This document shows, one piece after another, positions 8,625 to 16,881 of a stretch of DNA of 61,259 nt (its first letter is position 1; each line of letters opens with the position of its first letter). The stretch is from positions 1 to 61,259 of the forward strand of contig CAZTGD010000009.1 of the NCBI GenBank assembly GCA_964613055.1, written 5' to 3'. The stretch is from JAXGMQ01 sp964613055. GTDB lineage: Bacteria; Caldisericota; Caldisericia; JAAYUI01. Both the position numbers and the translations under genes were made by a program. The notes under the pieces are model-generated. The model was not told where the DNA came from. It was given only the letters and a program-made list of their open reading frames with translations, and made no database searches.

Positions 8625-10067
8625 TTATTTTTTCATGAGTTTGCTGAGTTCGTCTTTTAAATCTTTTTCCTTCTGCTCCATGATAAGTTTACCAATTATC
8701 CAAGCTAAATCAATCGATAGTATAGACCAAATCGTTACACTGTTAATTATAATAAGATCATAGACAATGCTTTTTGTTGTTACCCAAGCCTCTTTTATAT
8801 TATTTTTATGGCAGAACTTAATCAGTCCTCTCAATTCTTCTGGATGGTCAGGTGTTCTATCCGACCATTTTATCTCAGTCACCATCCCCACTGAAAGGTC
8901 AGGATCAAGTGCTATAAGATCAACTTCCCACTTGCCTTTATCACCTCTCCCGTATCTCAAACCAGTGGTGTCATCATGGAAATATTGCGCGAATATAGCT
9001 GTTTCAACTAGATGTGGCATAGCTTTGTCATCCGCTTTAACAGGACCAAAGATAGCACTTCTCATTGATGGATTGGTTAGATACACCTTGAACCTGTTCC
9101 TTCTCTTAAAGCGTTTGGCGCTTATGTCAACCCTGTCAATAATCCTTATCAGAAAGGCTGACTCAAGGTATTCGATGTACTTTTTTATAGTCGTTTTTGA
9201 AACAGATGTCTTTTGTGATATTTCATCATACGATATCTCATCTCCTGTATTGTATGCTAGCACTGTAAAGATGTTATTCAACTCCTGTATATCCGAGATA
9301 CCATAAATACTTGGAAGATCCTTTTGAAGCACTTTGCCAACGACATCATCACCAAGCGACACCTGTATGTTTTCTCGTACCTCCTCGTTTGTAACGGCTT
9401 CTGGGAATCCACCAAAATTTATATAATCGATGAATTCTCTGTTTGTCTCCTCAATCGTACTATGATCTATCCATAGTTCATTATTTTTTGTTGGATGCCT
9501 CATCTCCAAAAACTCATAGAAGGACAGCGGAGGAAGGATAAAGTCGGTGAGTCTTCCTGCGCCAGACTCCGCGCTCTTCCTCTTAAGAGCCGCCGCCGCA
9601 GAACCAGAGACGATTATCTTAAGGTTGGGCTGGTGGTTGACTAGTGGTACAATGTGTCGCTCCCAGTCATTGAGATACTGAATCTCATCGATAATTATGA
9701 AGCATTTTTCTATATAGACATCAATTTCCTTCAACTCTGAGTAGTACTCAAGCAGTTGGTCAACTGTAACATCATTGAAAGCGCTATGCTCCATTGACGC
9801 ATAGAGTATGTGCTTGGGTAAGGAAACTTTTTCCTCAAGCATGCGATCGATTGTATGGTGCAACATCCATGTTTTGCCAACACGTCTTGGACCCATAAGC
9901 ACAACCGCTCTTCTTATCTTAGTGTTTATTGCCTTTGGATAGAACACATTCATGTACCCCCGAGGTTTGCGCCTTCGATACAAATCCAGCACTCTATGTG
10001 GTTTTTTCCACCACGGATTCATCCTGATGATCTGACTCTTGATTACATCCTTGTCAATGCCTCGCAT
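8625..10067 (-). CDS. AAA ATPase with DUF4143 domain
   Basis: About 480 residues. An N-terminal AAA_14 domain has Walker A GPRRVGKT (about 59-66) and Walker B CFIIIDEIQYL (about 125-135). A winged-helix-like linker precedes a DUF4143 C-terminus whose WEVDLIALD...TEIKW pattern resembles a PD-(D/E)XK nuclease core. Such ATPases are widespread and poorly understood, with roles suggested in DNA transactions or mobile elements. The frame extends to a GTG at 10103. I prefer the ATG at 10067 because a GAGGT site precedes it and the promoter -10 element lies between the two. The gene is convergent with tldE. Confidence 0.85.
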   Translation of the reverse strand: MRGIDKDVIKSQIIRMNPWWKKPHRVLDLYRRRKPRGYMNVFYPKAINTKIRRAVVLMGPRRVGKTWMLHHTIDRMLEEKVSLPKHILYASMEHSAFNDVTVDQLLEYYSELKEIDVYIEKCFIIIDEIQYLNDWERHIVPLVNHQPNLKIIVSGSAAAALKRKSAESGAGRLTDFILPPLSFYEFLEMRHPTKNNELWIDHSTIEETNREFIDYINFGGFPEAVTNEEVRENIQVSLGDDVVGKVLQKDLPSIYGISDIQELNNIFTVLAYNTGDEISYDEISQKTSVSKTTIKKYIEYLESAFLIRIIDRVDISAKRFKRRNRFKVYLTNPSMRSAIFGPVKADDKAMPHLVETAIFAQYFHDDTTGLRYGRGDKGKWEVDLIALDPDLSVGMVTEIKWSDRTPDHPEELRGLIKFCHKNNIKEAWVTTKSIVYDLIIINSVTIWSILSIDLAWIIGKLIMEQKEKDLKDELSKLMKK

Positions 10068-10083
10068 GTTTACCTCTATGACT

Positions 10084-10111
10084 ACTTTACTATGCTTATT
10101 CACATTGTCAA
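10084..10111 (-). promoter_or_regulatory. Promoter of the AAA/DUF4143 gene
   Basis: On the reverse strand, TTGACA (10106-10111), a 16-base spacer and TAAAGT (10084-10089). Transcription would begin about 9 bases before the ATG at 10067, which rules out the upstream GTG at 10103 as the start. Confidence 0.55.
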
Positions 10112-10217
10112 GCAGTTAAGACTAGATAAGTATGCTTATTTGATTAAGTACACTGGATACTGGTTCGAGCTACTTAGCTGTGACTCGTTTAGATATTAAG
10201 ATATGACTAGAAATCAA

Positions 10218-10310
10218 TCATTCCCTGGATTCCTGGTCAAGCCAGGAATGACAGAAGAAGAGAATGAAATGCAAAAAATATGTCTTTCCCGCGAAAGCGA
10301 GAATCCAGTG
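10218..10310. repeat. Degenerate pieces of the dispersed repeat, copy E
   Basis: Two hairpin motifs of the dispersed repeat occur here in altered order. ATTCCTGG-tcaag-CCAGGAAT is at 10229-10249, and an imperfect TTCCCGC-gaaa-GCGAGAA with the following ATCCAGTG is at about 10286-10310. They look like remnants, not an intact copy. Confidence 0.5.
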
Positions 10311-10515
10311 AAACCAATAAACACCAATATTTTTCTTTGATGAATCATTCTCAAAGAAATCCTGAGTATACGGTTGGAGAATCAACTTCATTGAATTAAA
10401 TACTCCGGATGGCTCTTCTTTCCTTCCCCCCCCTCGAAGAGCGGGGATGTTAAGGAGTGTGTTTTCAGGGGGGGATATCCAAAAATCATTCCCCTGTCAG
10501 GGGGCAGGTGGGTTA
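10311..10515. other. Intergenic spacer with C-tract and short stems
   Basis: No coding signal is seen. There is a C-tract with a small stem near 10427-10445, and a CCCCT-gtc-AGGGG stem at 10491-10503 lies just beyond the stop of the reverse-strand gene. On the reverse strand that stem is followed by AATGATTTTT, so it could be a weak terminator. Confidence 0.35.
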
Positions 10516-12048
10516 TCAGGGTGAATATGTCAGTATGATCTCCTTACTCTCAGCATCCCACTCTGTTTGGCAACCAAGACTCTCTGCAAGGAATCTCATT
10601 GGTACCATTGTTCTGTCATTGATGATGGTGGGAGTAACTTCTGGGTTGTGAGGATCAATCTGTACTTCCTCTCCGTTGACTTTGGCTATGGGGTTGTCTA
10701 TCCACATCTCAATGGTGACATCACCCAGTATGCAGGTCACCTTCTTCTCTTGTTCATCCCATGCTACATCACCACCAAGTGGTTCTACTACGTATCTTGC
10801 AGGTAGTAGTGTTCTGTCATTGATGACTGTGGGTGATACATCCATGTATCCAATGTTGTCATTTAGATAGTAAGACTCTCTGTCTATCTGGAATGACAAT
10901 GAAATATCATCGGTGTTGTTTTCCATTTGAATACAGTAAGAATAACAAGCCACTTTATCATCACTTTCGATAAAGAAATACCTACAATTATTCATCACTA
11001 ATGTTGCGTATATGTCAATTATGTCCGGGAAATGATATGCAGTTTTTATCTCACATGAACTAGTGTCTATGTCAAGAAGTATATTTTCTTCATCCGATTT
11101 GATTGATCTTAAAATAGGTTTATCTATTTGTATATCACATGATAACCCGATAAGTGCATCAACAGAACATACTTCTTCATATGTAGATTTATCAAATATG
11201 GATACATACCCATTGTCATGATCGCAGATTAACCTGTTATCGAAAGCAAGATAACCGAATAAAGAGCAAAGATTTCTGTATATGTGCAATAATTCACCTT
11301 TGCTGTAATCAATGACATACAACATCCACTCATAGGGATTACACTGCAATACAGGAAGATATATGTTCCCTTGAATATGATTACAATGATACATTTGAAA
11401 AAAGCGACCGCTAGAAATGTTGAACTCCCATTCTAGGTCGCCTTGTGTATCAAATGCAAGGAGTTGTGAGCCTGTAGACCAATATGAGTAGTTATCAATA
11501 ACATATGCGGGGAAAAACCCTACCCTATCAATTTCGTTATCCCAGATGATATGCCCATCAATTAACCTAAGTACAAACAGTGAAGAGATTTTTTCTAATG
11601 TGTTGTTATATGAAATATAAATGTTTTCGTTATTGGTGTATGTACAAAACCAAACATCATCTTGAATGTCTTTTCCGATATCTTTTATCCAAAGTGTCTC
11701 CCCGTTGTCTTCTATGCTAACTATCTCACCATCGGAATTAATATAGCAGATTAAGCCAGAATCAGTTAGGTGTACTAGCGACAATGGATTTGATATTTCC
11801 TTCTGCCATTCAGTCTCACCAGAAAAGAGATTTGTAGCCAATAACTGATCCTGTTCATCGTTTATAGAAAACAATCGATTTTCGTATATTCCAATTATCT
11901 TCGCATCCTTGAGAGACCATTTGTACTCTGGGAATACCTGGACTTCTTCATTATCAACAGCATGAGCTTTATATGGTGAATCTAGATATGTAGTTATTTT
12001 CACCAAGAACAGCAACACAACAACCAATGCGATGATGGTACGCTTCAT
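10516..12048 (-). CDS. Secreted propeller protein with C-terminal stalk domain
   Basis: About 510 residues when started at the ATG at 12048, where a signal peptide begins (MKRTIIALVVVLLFLVK, cleavage probably near AHA). The frame runs further to 12087, but those 13 residues precede the signal. The middle is a PQQ/WD-like propeller (YENRLFSIND, NLFSGETEWQKEI and similar blades up to about residue 385). The last ~110 residues are a copper-amine-oxidase N-terminal-type stalk domain, with NDRTLLPARYVVEPLGG and NDRTMVPMRFLAESLG motifs. Stalk domains usually mount enzymes or sensors on the cell surface; no catalytic domain is present. An AAGGGA site lies 12 bases upstream. Confidence 0.8.
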   Translation of the reverse strand: MKRTIIALVVVLLFLVKITTYLDSPYKAHAVDNEEVQVFPEYKWSLKDAKIIGIYENRLFSINDEQDQLLATNLFSGETEWQKEISNPLSLVHLTDSGLICYINSDGEIVSIEDNGETLWIKDIGKDIQDDVWFCTYTNNENIYISYNNTLEKISSLFVLRLIDGHIIWDNEIDRVGFFPAYVIDNYSYWSTGSQLLAFDTQGDLEWEFNISSGRFFQMYHCNHIQGNIYLPVLQCNPYEWMLYVIDYSKGELLHIYRNLCSLFGYLAFDNRLICDHDNGYVSIFDKSTYEEVCSVDALIGLSCDIQIDKPILRSIKSDEENILLDIDTSSCEIKTAYHFPDIIDIYATLVMNNCRYFFIESDDKVACYSYCIQMENNTDDISLSFQIDRESYYLNDNIGYMDVSPTVINDRTLLPARYVVEPLGGDVAWDEQEKKVTCILGDVTIEMWIDNPIAKVNGEEVQIDPHNPEVTPTIINDRTMVPMRFLAESLGCQTEWDAESKEIILTYSP

Positions 12049-12132
12049 ATTTGAATTATATCCCTTCCGCATACAAAAAACACTCATGATTCATTTTGTT
12101 CAATCTGCCTTGTATTTGTATCCCATATCAGA

Positions 12133-12816
12133 TTATTCCTCTTCATCTGATGAGATTAAGTCCAAAATCAATCCATTAACAGGATCCCATTGGAACACAA
12201 TATCATAATCATCGTTTCTGATAATAACTGTTCCATCTACGTACTTAGCGAAACTTCCTGGTAGACAACTAAAAAATGCGACTTTAGCATCATTTGTCTC
12301 TCCTTTGCTAAAATTCCATGTATAATCTGTTCTACCCACTGCATATTCAATCGAAAAAGAACTTTGGTGTCCTCTAGTATTTACCTTAGAAAAAACGGTC
12401 AGAGTGTAAGATTTACCAGTTGTATTTACAGAATGAAACGAAACACATGTTTGTGAGGCTGAACCACCGGTCCAGCTATTGAATAGTCAACCGCCTTGGT
12501 AGCACTCTTTGACCCCAGTTGCTGGGTTTTTCTCGTCCTCTTCCATATCATCTTGAAACAGTTTTCCTTCACTACCATGAGCTGCATCCGGCCCCCAGAA
12601 AACCCTGGTTGGTAGACCCTTAAGTTTATAACTTTGGATATGTATATTACCCCGCCGGTCAACACCCCAGCTGGCAAGTTCTATGTTTGCTCTCACATAG
12701 GCAATAGTAGCTTCATCAGATAAGCCTTTGTCTATATCCCCTTCCCCTTTTGCTTTATTGCCAATAGCTAGAGCTTCCTTATCAGAAAGAGAGTTATCAT
12801 AATACTCCATAATCAT
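12133..12816 (-). pseudogene. Unrecognised gene split by one in-frame TGA
   Basis: Two open stretches, 12487-12816 (109 codons) and 12133-12486, lie in the same reverse-strand frame and are separated only by a TGA at 12487-12489. The residues after the TGA read sensibly (LFNSWTGGSASQTCVSFHS and on), and the local GG-x-LF context would suit Trp, so TGG to TGA is a plausible single change. The second half is beta-rich and ends in DLISSDEEE. The open frame also continues about 29 codons upstream of the first ATG without a good start, so the 5' end may be missing as well. Function is unknown. The alternatives are read-through or a sequencing error. Confidence 0.55.
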
Positions 12817-12940
12817 TTTGTTATAAGAGCTATCGCTTGTACCTCCTGAACTATTTCCATCAAGGATTACACATATATTTGTAAGAGTTTTGATACCGTC
12901 ATATCAATTGACTCACCCGCCAACCTCGCAGTCTCTATTC

Positions 12941-12968
12941 TTGAATATGCGAGTCGATAAAGTAGAAT
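12941..12968 (+). promoter_or_regulatory. Promoter giving a leaderless dehydrogenase mRNA
   Basis: TTGAAT (12941-12946), a 16-base spacer and TAGAAT (12963-12968), the same hexamers and spacing as the gyrB promoter. The ATG at 12977 starts 9 bases after the -10 element, so transcription should begin at or next to the start codon. No Shine-Dalgarno sequence is present. Confidence 0.65.
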
Positions 12969-12976
12969 TGTTGACC

Positions 12977-14296
12977 ATGGACAAGGTAACAGTCATTGGT
13001 CTGGGATATGTTGGTCTCCCGCTGTCGCTGACAGCGCTTTCCGCTGGGTTCGAGGTGTTCGGGTTGGATGTACGTGCTGATTATATAGACAAGGTGAAGC
13101 GTGGTGATGTGCAGATGGCGGAGACTCAGGGTGGTCGCTCCATCCAGGACATACTGGTCGAAGCGGTTGAATCAGGCAGATATCACCCCACAACTGACCC
13201 AGACAAAGCCTTGGGCTATGACAACCAGCAGATAATCCTGACAGTGGGTATACCGCTGAGAGATGGCAAGGCTGACCCCTCCATGCTCAATTCTGCCCTT
13301 GAAACCCTCGGTGCCAGACTCCGCAAAGGGGCTTTGGTTGTGGCGCGCTCAACGCTGGTTGTGGGTTACACCAGAGGTTTCATCGCTCCCAAACTGCAGA
13401 ATATGTCGGGAATGTCGCCTACAAATGACTTTGACCTGGCGTTTTCATCCGAGCGGATGGCAGAGGGTTCCGCCTTTGATGAGCTGGTCGGCATGGTCAC
13501 TCCCGTTGCTGGCTTGACCCCGCGTGCAACAAGCCGGTCAGCAAGGTTTTTAGAGAGGCTGGGGATAAAAAGGGTAATTCAAGCAAGTTGTCCCGAGGCG
13601 GTGGAGACAGCAAAGGTGTTTGAGAATATTGCCAGGGACGTCAACATCGCACTCGCTAACGAATACGCAAACTTCTGCACCGCCTTTGGGCTGGACACAA
13701 AGGAGGTGCTGGAGCTGGTCAGGACGCACAAACGGGTTGTATTCATGCATCATCCGGGTCCAGGTGTTGGTGGTCATTGCCTACCTCAAGCGATGCACTA
13801 CCTCAAACCCCCCGCAGAGGAGGCAGGAGTCGGGTTGCCTGTGATTGAAACATCACGCCAGGTCAACTGCAACCAGCCCATCCACATCGCAAGACTCACC
13901 TTGGACTGGCTCAAAGATGCTGGCAGGCAGAAGGGCAAGGTCGCCATACTGGGTCTCGCCATGAAGGACTACAGCACTGATGCCAGGTGGAGTCCCGCTG
14001 TTGACATCGCCAGATACCTAAAGGCGCACCACGGGGGAGAGCTTGCCGTCTGGGATGACAATGTGGACAGGGAACACGTTAACCTTGATCTTGACTATGC
14101 TGACACACTCGAGTCAGCGGTCGCCAGCGCTTCGGCGGTTATCGTGGGTGCAAGGCAATCGCCGCTTGTGACGGGGTCGGTCAATGACGTGTCACTGCTT
14201 GACGGGATGGACAAACCAGCACTGATAGTGGACACCAGGTTTGCCTTTGACCGAAAGTCTGTGCTTGAGAGGGGTGTTGATTATCGGGCTTTGTAA
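12977..14296 (+). CDS. UDP-glucose/GDP-mannose dehydrogenase family protein (WecC-like)
   Basis: About 439 residues from the ATG at 12977. It oxidises a nucleotide sugar to a uronic acid in two NAD+-dependent steps for surface polysaccharide. The Rossmann motif VTVIGLGYVGLPLS opens the protein, a catalytic Lys/Asn segment (ETAKVFENIARDVNIALANE) lies near residue 210, and the active-site Cys is in GPGVGGHCLPQAMHYL near 265. The exact substrate (UDP-GlcNAc/ManNAc or UDP-glucose) cannot be read from this. A longer frame reaches a TTG at 12890, but residues before MDKVTVIGLG match nothing in the family and the promoter lies inside that stretch. No other polysaccharide gene is adjacent. Confidence 0.85.
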   Translation: MDKVTVIGLGYVGLPLSLTALSAGFEVFGLDVRADYIDKVKRGDVQMAETQGGRSIQDILVEAVESGRYHPTTDPDKALGYDNQQIILTVGIPLRDGKADPSMLNSALETLGARLRKGALVVARSTLVVGYTRGFIAPKLQNMSGMSPTNDFDLAFSSERMAEGSAFDELVGMVTPVAGLTPRATSRSARFLERLGIKRVIQASCPEAVETAKVFENIARDVNIALANEYANFCTAFGLDTKEVLELVRTHKRVVFMHHPGPGVGGHCLPQAMHYLKPPAEEAGVGLPVIETSRQVNCNQPIHIARLTLDWLKDAGRQKGKVAILGLAMKDYSTDARWSPAVDIARYLKAHHGGELAVWDDNVDREHVNLDLDYADTLESAVASASAVIVGARQSPLVTGSVNDVSLLDGMDKPALIVDTRFAFDRKSVLERGVDYRAL

Positions 14297-14298
14297 AC

Positions 14299-14327
14299 TT
14301 GACATAAATCAATAAAAATCATATAAT
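14299..14327 (+). promoter_or_regulatory. Perfect-consensus sigma70 promoter
   Basis: TTGACA (14299-14304), a 17-base spacer and TATAAT (14322-14327), starting 2 bases after the dehydrogenase stop. It serves the small gene at 14351 and is one of the strongest-looking promoters in the window. Confidence 0.85.
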
Positions 14328-14350
14328 CTTTTACCTAAGGAGGTGTTCGA

Positions 14351-14626
14351 ATGGAGCTAGGTTATGCTGACATTGAAGGTGTAGGTAAGGCAAAAGTTCT
14401 TATGTATCTAGAAAAACCACCTTTGTCCAATGATAATTTAACAGTTGTTTTGCCAGTGGAGTTTGGATCAGAGTTTGAAGCACTAAAGGCTATAGATGAA
14501 TACAGAAAGAAAAGAATAAGTGCAACTTATAAGGGAAAGAAATATATAATAGGGAACTATAAAGGCTCCGGTAAGGTTGAAGACACGAACGCTTATCGAC
14601 CTCATATAGGATTCAATCTTAAATAG
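14351..14626 (+). CDS. Small protein of unknown function
   Basis: A 91-residue soluble, Lys-rich protein with no family I recognise. It is well supported as a gene: a perfect-consensus promoter lies just upstream and AAGGAGGTG stands 7 bases before the ATG. Both signals suggest high expression. There is no signal peptide. Its Lys/Tyr/Gly-rich C-terminus (YKGKKYIIGNYKGSGK) resembles small beta-barrel proteins, but this is only an impression. Confidence 0.7.
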   Translation: MELGYADIEGVGKAKVLMYLEKPPLSNDNLTVVLPVEFGSEFEALKAIDEYRKKRISATYKGKKYIIGNYKGSGKVEDTNAYRPHIGFNLK

Positions 14627-14766
14627 TAATTGATGGATAAAATTACTATTATATCAAAATAAACTATGCATTAGATACCATTGTGCAACGTTCAATAATA
14701 ACAAGGGTGTTTATGTTTTCATGTTCTAATCCTTCCTCCTTACCCTATTCTGTTTTTCTTCATGTT

Positions 14767-15102
14767 TCAATCCCATCCAAAACCAAGAGGATTATCTCTA
14801 TCTGAACTCCACGGATCCAATTTATAGAGATAATCATCAATTATGCAGTTTAACATTACAGGATCCATCCCAGTTGTACCTTTCTGTAATGCATACTTTA
14901 ACCAATCATAGAACTCATTCTGATTTGACATTTTATACCAACTCATAGCACCACCTCTTTTTGCATCATACTCACAGATAGCGTCAAAGATAAGTGCGGC
15001 AAGATCACCCCGGTTTTTATGTCCATAGAATGTAATACCAATTTGAAAGCGTTTACCTTTATCAATAGACCCAGCAACGCTATAAGACCATTCAGAGATC
15101 AA
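14767..15102 (-). CDS. Unknown ORF, probably the frameshifted C-terminal part of the upstream lipoprotein
   Basis: This 111-residue frame starts at a TTG without a ribosome binding site. The same frame stays open upstream past 15146 and reads as continuous protein (NPWLTTDNGTITLYNYFQ then LISEWSYSVAGSID). The lipoprotein gene immediately upstream stops at 15144 in another frame. The simplest reading is one gene, 14767-15446, broken by a 1-base frameshift near 15150. No domain is recognised. Confidence 0.5.
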   Translation of the reverse strand: MISEWSYSVAGSIDKGKRFQIGITFYGHKNRGDLAALIFDAICEYDAKRGGAMSWYKMSNQNEFYDWLKYALQKGTTGMDPVMLNCIIDDYLYKLDPWSSDRDNPLGFGWD

Positions 15103-15143
15103 CTGGAAATAGTTGTACAGTGTAATTGTTCCATTATCAGTAG

Positions 15144-15446
15144 TTAACCAGGGATTCTCTCGATGGTTTCATCGGTAGTGTGTTTGATCCATGTGTTCTT
15201 TAGGATGTCAAGTGAAATATCATTATTATCTTCGTCAAGGTTTGCATCCTCTTGAACCATATTAAGAAATTGTCTGGCACCAGGGCTGTTTATTCTATAG
15301 TTGTGGCTGTCACACTGCATAATATCGGGAGAGATGGTGCCAGAGATGAGCTGTCTATGTTCACTGCCTGTGCAACCTATCAATTGTGAAACAAGAATCG
15401 CTATTATGCATACACCTATACAAAGTAATCCACTTCTAGTTTTCAT
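15144..15446 (-). CDS. Short lipoprotein, possibly the N-terminal part of a frameshifted gene
   Basis: About 100 residues from the ATG at 15446, preceded by AAGGGT. The N-terminus is a lipoprotein signal (MKTRSGLLCIGVCIIAILVS, lipobox QLIGC). The frame extends upstream to 15518, but that part overlaps the truncated duplicate gene. The mature part is acidic and unrecognised and ends just where the next frame takes over (see 14767-15102). Taken together they would make a lipoprotein of roughly 225 residues. Confidence 0.55.
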   Translation of the reverse strand: MKTRSGLLCIGVCIIAILVSQLIGCTGSEHRQLISGTISPDIMQCDSHNYRINSPGARQFLNMVQEDANLDEDNNDISLDILKNTWIKHTTDETIERIPG

Positions 15447-15465
15447 TTGTACGACCCTTTTTTCT

Positions 15466-15660
15466 TTAATTAAGAGCAACCACCCTCTCATCTGGCAAAC
15501 CACTGCCTGAATCATCAACAGACAACTCTACAAAACTGCCAGTCTCTGCATCAAATCCCACACCAGACAAACTGCAGACAGCTCCACAACCGACATGCAG
15601 AGCTGTCAACACAACCAGCAGGACAACCATGACCATCCTGTTTCCTAATCTGTATCTCAT
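15466..15660 (-). pseudogene. Truncated duplicate of the 345-residue lipoprotein gene
   Basis: The 64-residue frame starts with a lipoprotein signal (MVMVVLLVVLTALHVGC) and continues with mature residues almost identical to residues 20-60 of the intact lipoprotein at 15714-16751. It then stops right after VVALN, where the intact gene goes on with SALDVAPG. The signal peptides differ between the two copies but the mature segment is shared. GAGG precedes the ATG. It is probably a leftover of duplication or recombination; a real short lipoprotein is possible. Confidence 0.6.
15473..15595 (-). repeat. 123-bp direct repeat, copy 1 (pair at 16576-16698)
   Basis: These 123 bases match 16576-16698 with only a few mismatches by eye. 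They encode the first ~40 mature residues of two lipoproteins. The repeats flank the end of the truncated gene and the whole intact gene, so recombination between them could delete or duplicate about 1.1 kb. Confidence 0.8.
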
Positions 15661-15713
15661 ATCACATCCTCATTGATGTTGTTTTCTGATGCTCTCTCTT
15701 CTCCCCTTTGACT

Positions 15714-16751
15714 TTACGGTTCATCCTCATCATAGTATCTCCAGAAGTATCTGTCTTCCACCCAATCAGCATAATCAAAATTGTTAAAATCTTCTCCGCC
15801 GATAATTAAGCTCCACAATGTATTATTAGTCATTGTTTGCCATTGACCTCCATACAGTTCATTTAAAGCGTCAGCGCCACTTAACATATAATCCTTCGAC
15901 GTAGTAAACAGATCCCCAAGCACCACCATATCATACCTCACATCCTCTATGTTCAATGTCATGAAGTGGTGTATCAGTCCAACCTCAAGGAAGTGACTGC
16001 TGTAGTCAGATATGGAAAGACCATATGACAATCCATTCTCAAGCAGTAAGTCCCTGGTATACTTCCATGTGTCCTTGTCAAACTCTGTTGTGATGTAGAA
16101 CATTGTCTTCTGTTTGGGACTCGCCTCAAGCATTGCAACAGGCATCTCAAGGGTGGTCTGGGCAATCTGTATTATCCCTGCAGGCGCATCCAGTCCACTG
16201 CCAAGAGGATCACCTGACCATGGTATGCTCAACCAATCTGCTATGTCTGTTCTTACAAGGTACTGATATGCAGTCCAGAAGGAATGAACAAGGACATAGT
16301 CAGCAAAGCTCATGCCAGAGTAGTCCTCCAGCCTCTCCCTTGTCTCCTTGGCAAACAGCACGCAGTCTGTATCATCCATCAACACAGAGTCGGCAAGTGC
16401 ATATCCAACAGCATAACAAAAGAGTATGTCATGGTCTGATACACCCCTGTATGCCTTGCGTATCAACCCACTGTATTCCTCACAGAATCCCACATAACCA
16501 GCTTTGAATCTGTCCAGTCCATCTCCACCAGAGATCAATCCTGCAAGCCCTGGTGCCACATCCAGTGCAGAATTGAGAGCAACCACCCTCTCATCTGGCA
16601 AACCACCGCCTGAATCATCAGCAGACAACTCTACAAAACTGCCAGTCTCTGCTTCAAATCCCACACCAGACAGACTGCAGACAGCTCCACAACCGACAGT
16701 TATTACCAAAACTATACTCAACACGTATGTAAACAGGAAATGTTTCTTCAC
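15714..16751 (-). CDS. Lipoprotein of unknown function
   Basis: A 345-residue lipoprotein (MKKHFLFTYVLSIVLVITVGC, lipobox ITVGC). The mature part is mostly alpha-helical by eye, rich in Asp, Tyr and Trp, and matches no family I know. It has a clear promoter and a GGAGAG site 6 bases before the GTG start. A truncated duplicate of its 5' end lies just downstream. The neighbours are other exported proteins. Confidence 0.7.
   Translation of the reverse strand: MKKHFLFTYVLSIVLVITVGCGAVCSLSGVGFEAETGSFVELSADDSGGGLPDERVVALNSALDVAPGLAGLISGGDGLDRFKAGYVGFCEEYSGLIRKAYRGVSDHDILFCYAVGYALADSVLMDDTDCVLFAKETRERLEDYSGMSFADYVLVHSFWTAYQYLVRTDIADWLSIPWSGDPLGSGLDAPAGIIQIAQTTLEMPVAMLEASPKQKTMFYITTEFDKDTWKYTRDLLLENGLSYGLSISDYSSHFLEVGLIHHFMTLNIEDVRYDMVVLGDLFTTSKDYMLSGADALNELYGGQWQTMTNNTLWSLIIGGEDFNNFDYADWVEDRYFWRYYDEDEP
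16576..16698 (-). repeat. 123-bp direct repeat, copy 2
   Basis: Partner of 15473-15595, lying inside the intact lipoprotein gene. The changed residues between copies are conservative (Asp/Glu, Val/Ala, Ser/Gly), which suggests a recent duplication or ongoing gene conversion. Confidence 0.8.
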
Positions 16752-16785
16752 TCTGCACTCTCCATCAGCTTCATCATCAGGATGT

Positions 16786-16813
16786 ATTATAGTGTATGTC
16801 AGATAATAATCAA
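16786..16813 (-). promoter_or_regulatory. Promoter of the 345-residue lipoprotein gene
   Basis: Reverse strand: TTGATT (16808-16813), a 16-base spacer and TATAAT (16786-16791), 35 bases upstream of the GTG start. Confidence 0.7.
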
Positions 16814-16881
16814 TTGTTTAGAATAACTAATTCAGTACTTGAAATTGGATGTTGGAGAGATAAAAGTGACGATATTGAGGA

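Noticed and set aside
10067..10103. GTG at 10103 as start of the AAA/DUF4143 gene
   Set aside because: The promoter -10 element lies between it and the ATG at 10067, which has its own GAGGT site.
12487..12489. TGA read as selenocysteine or reassigned codon
   Set aside because: TGA ends other genes here, and I see neither a selenoprotein family nor a clear SECIS-like hairpin. A nonsense change is simpler.
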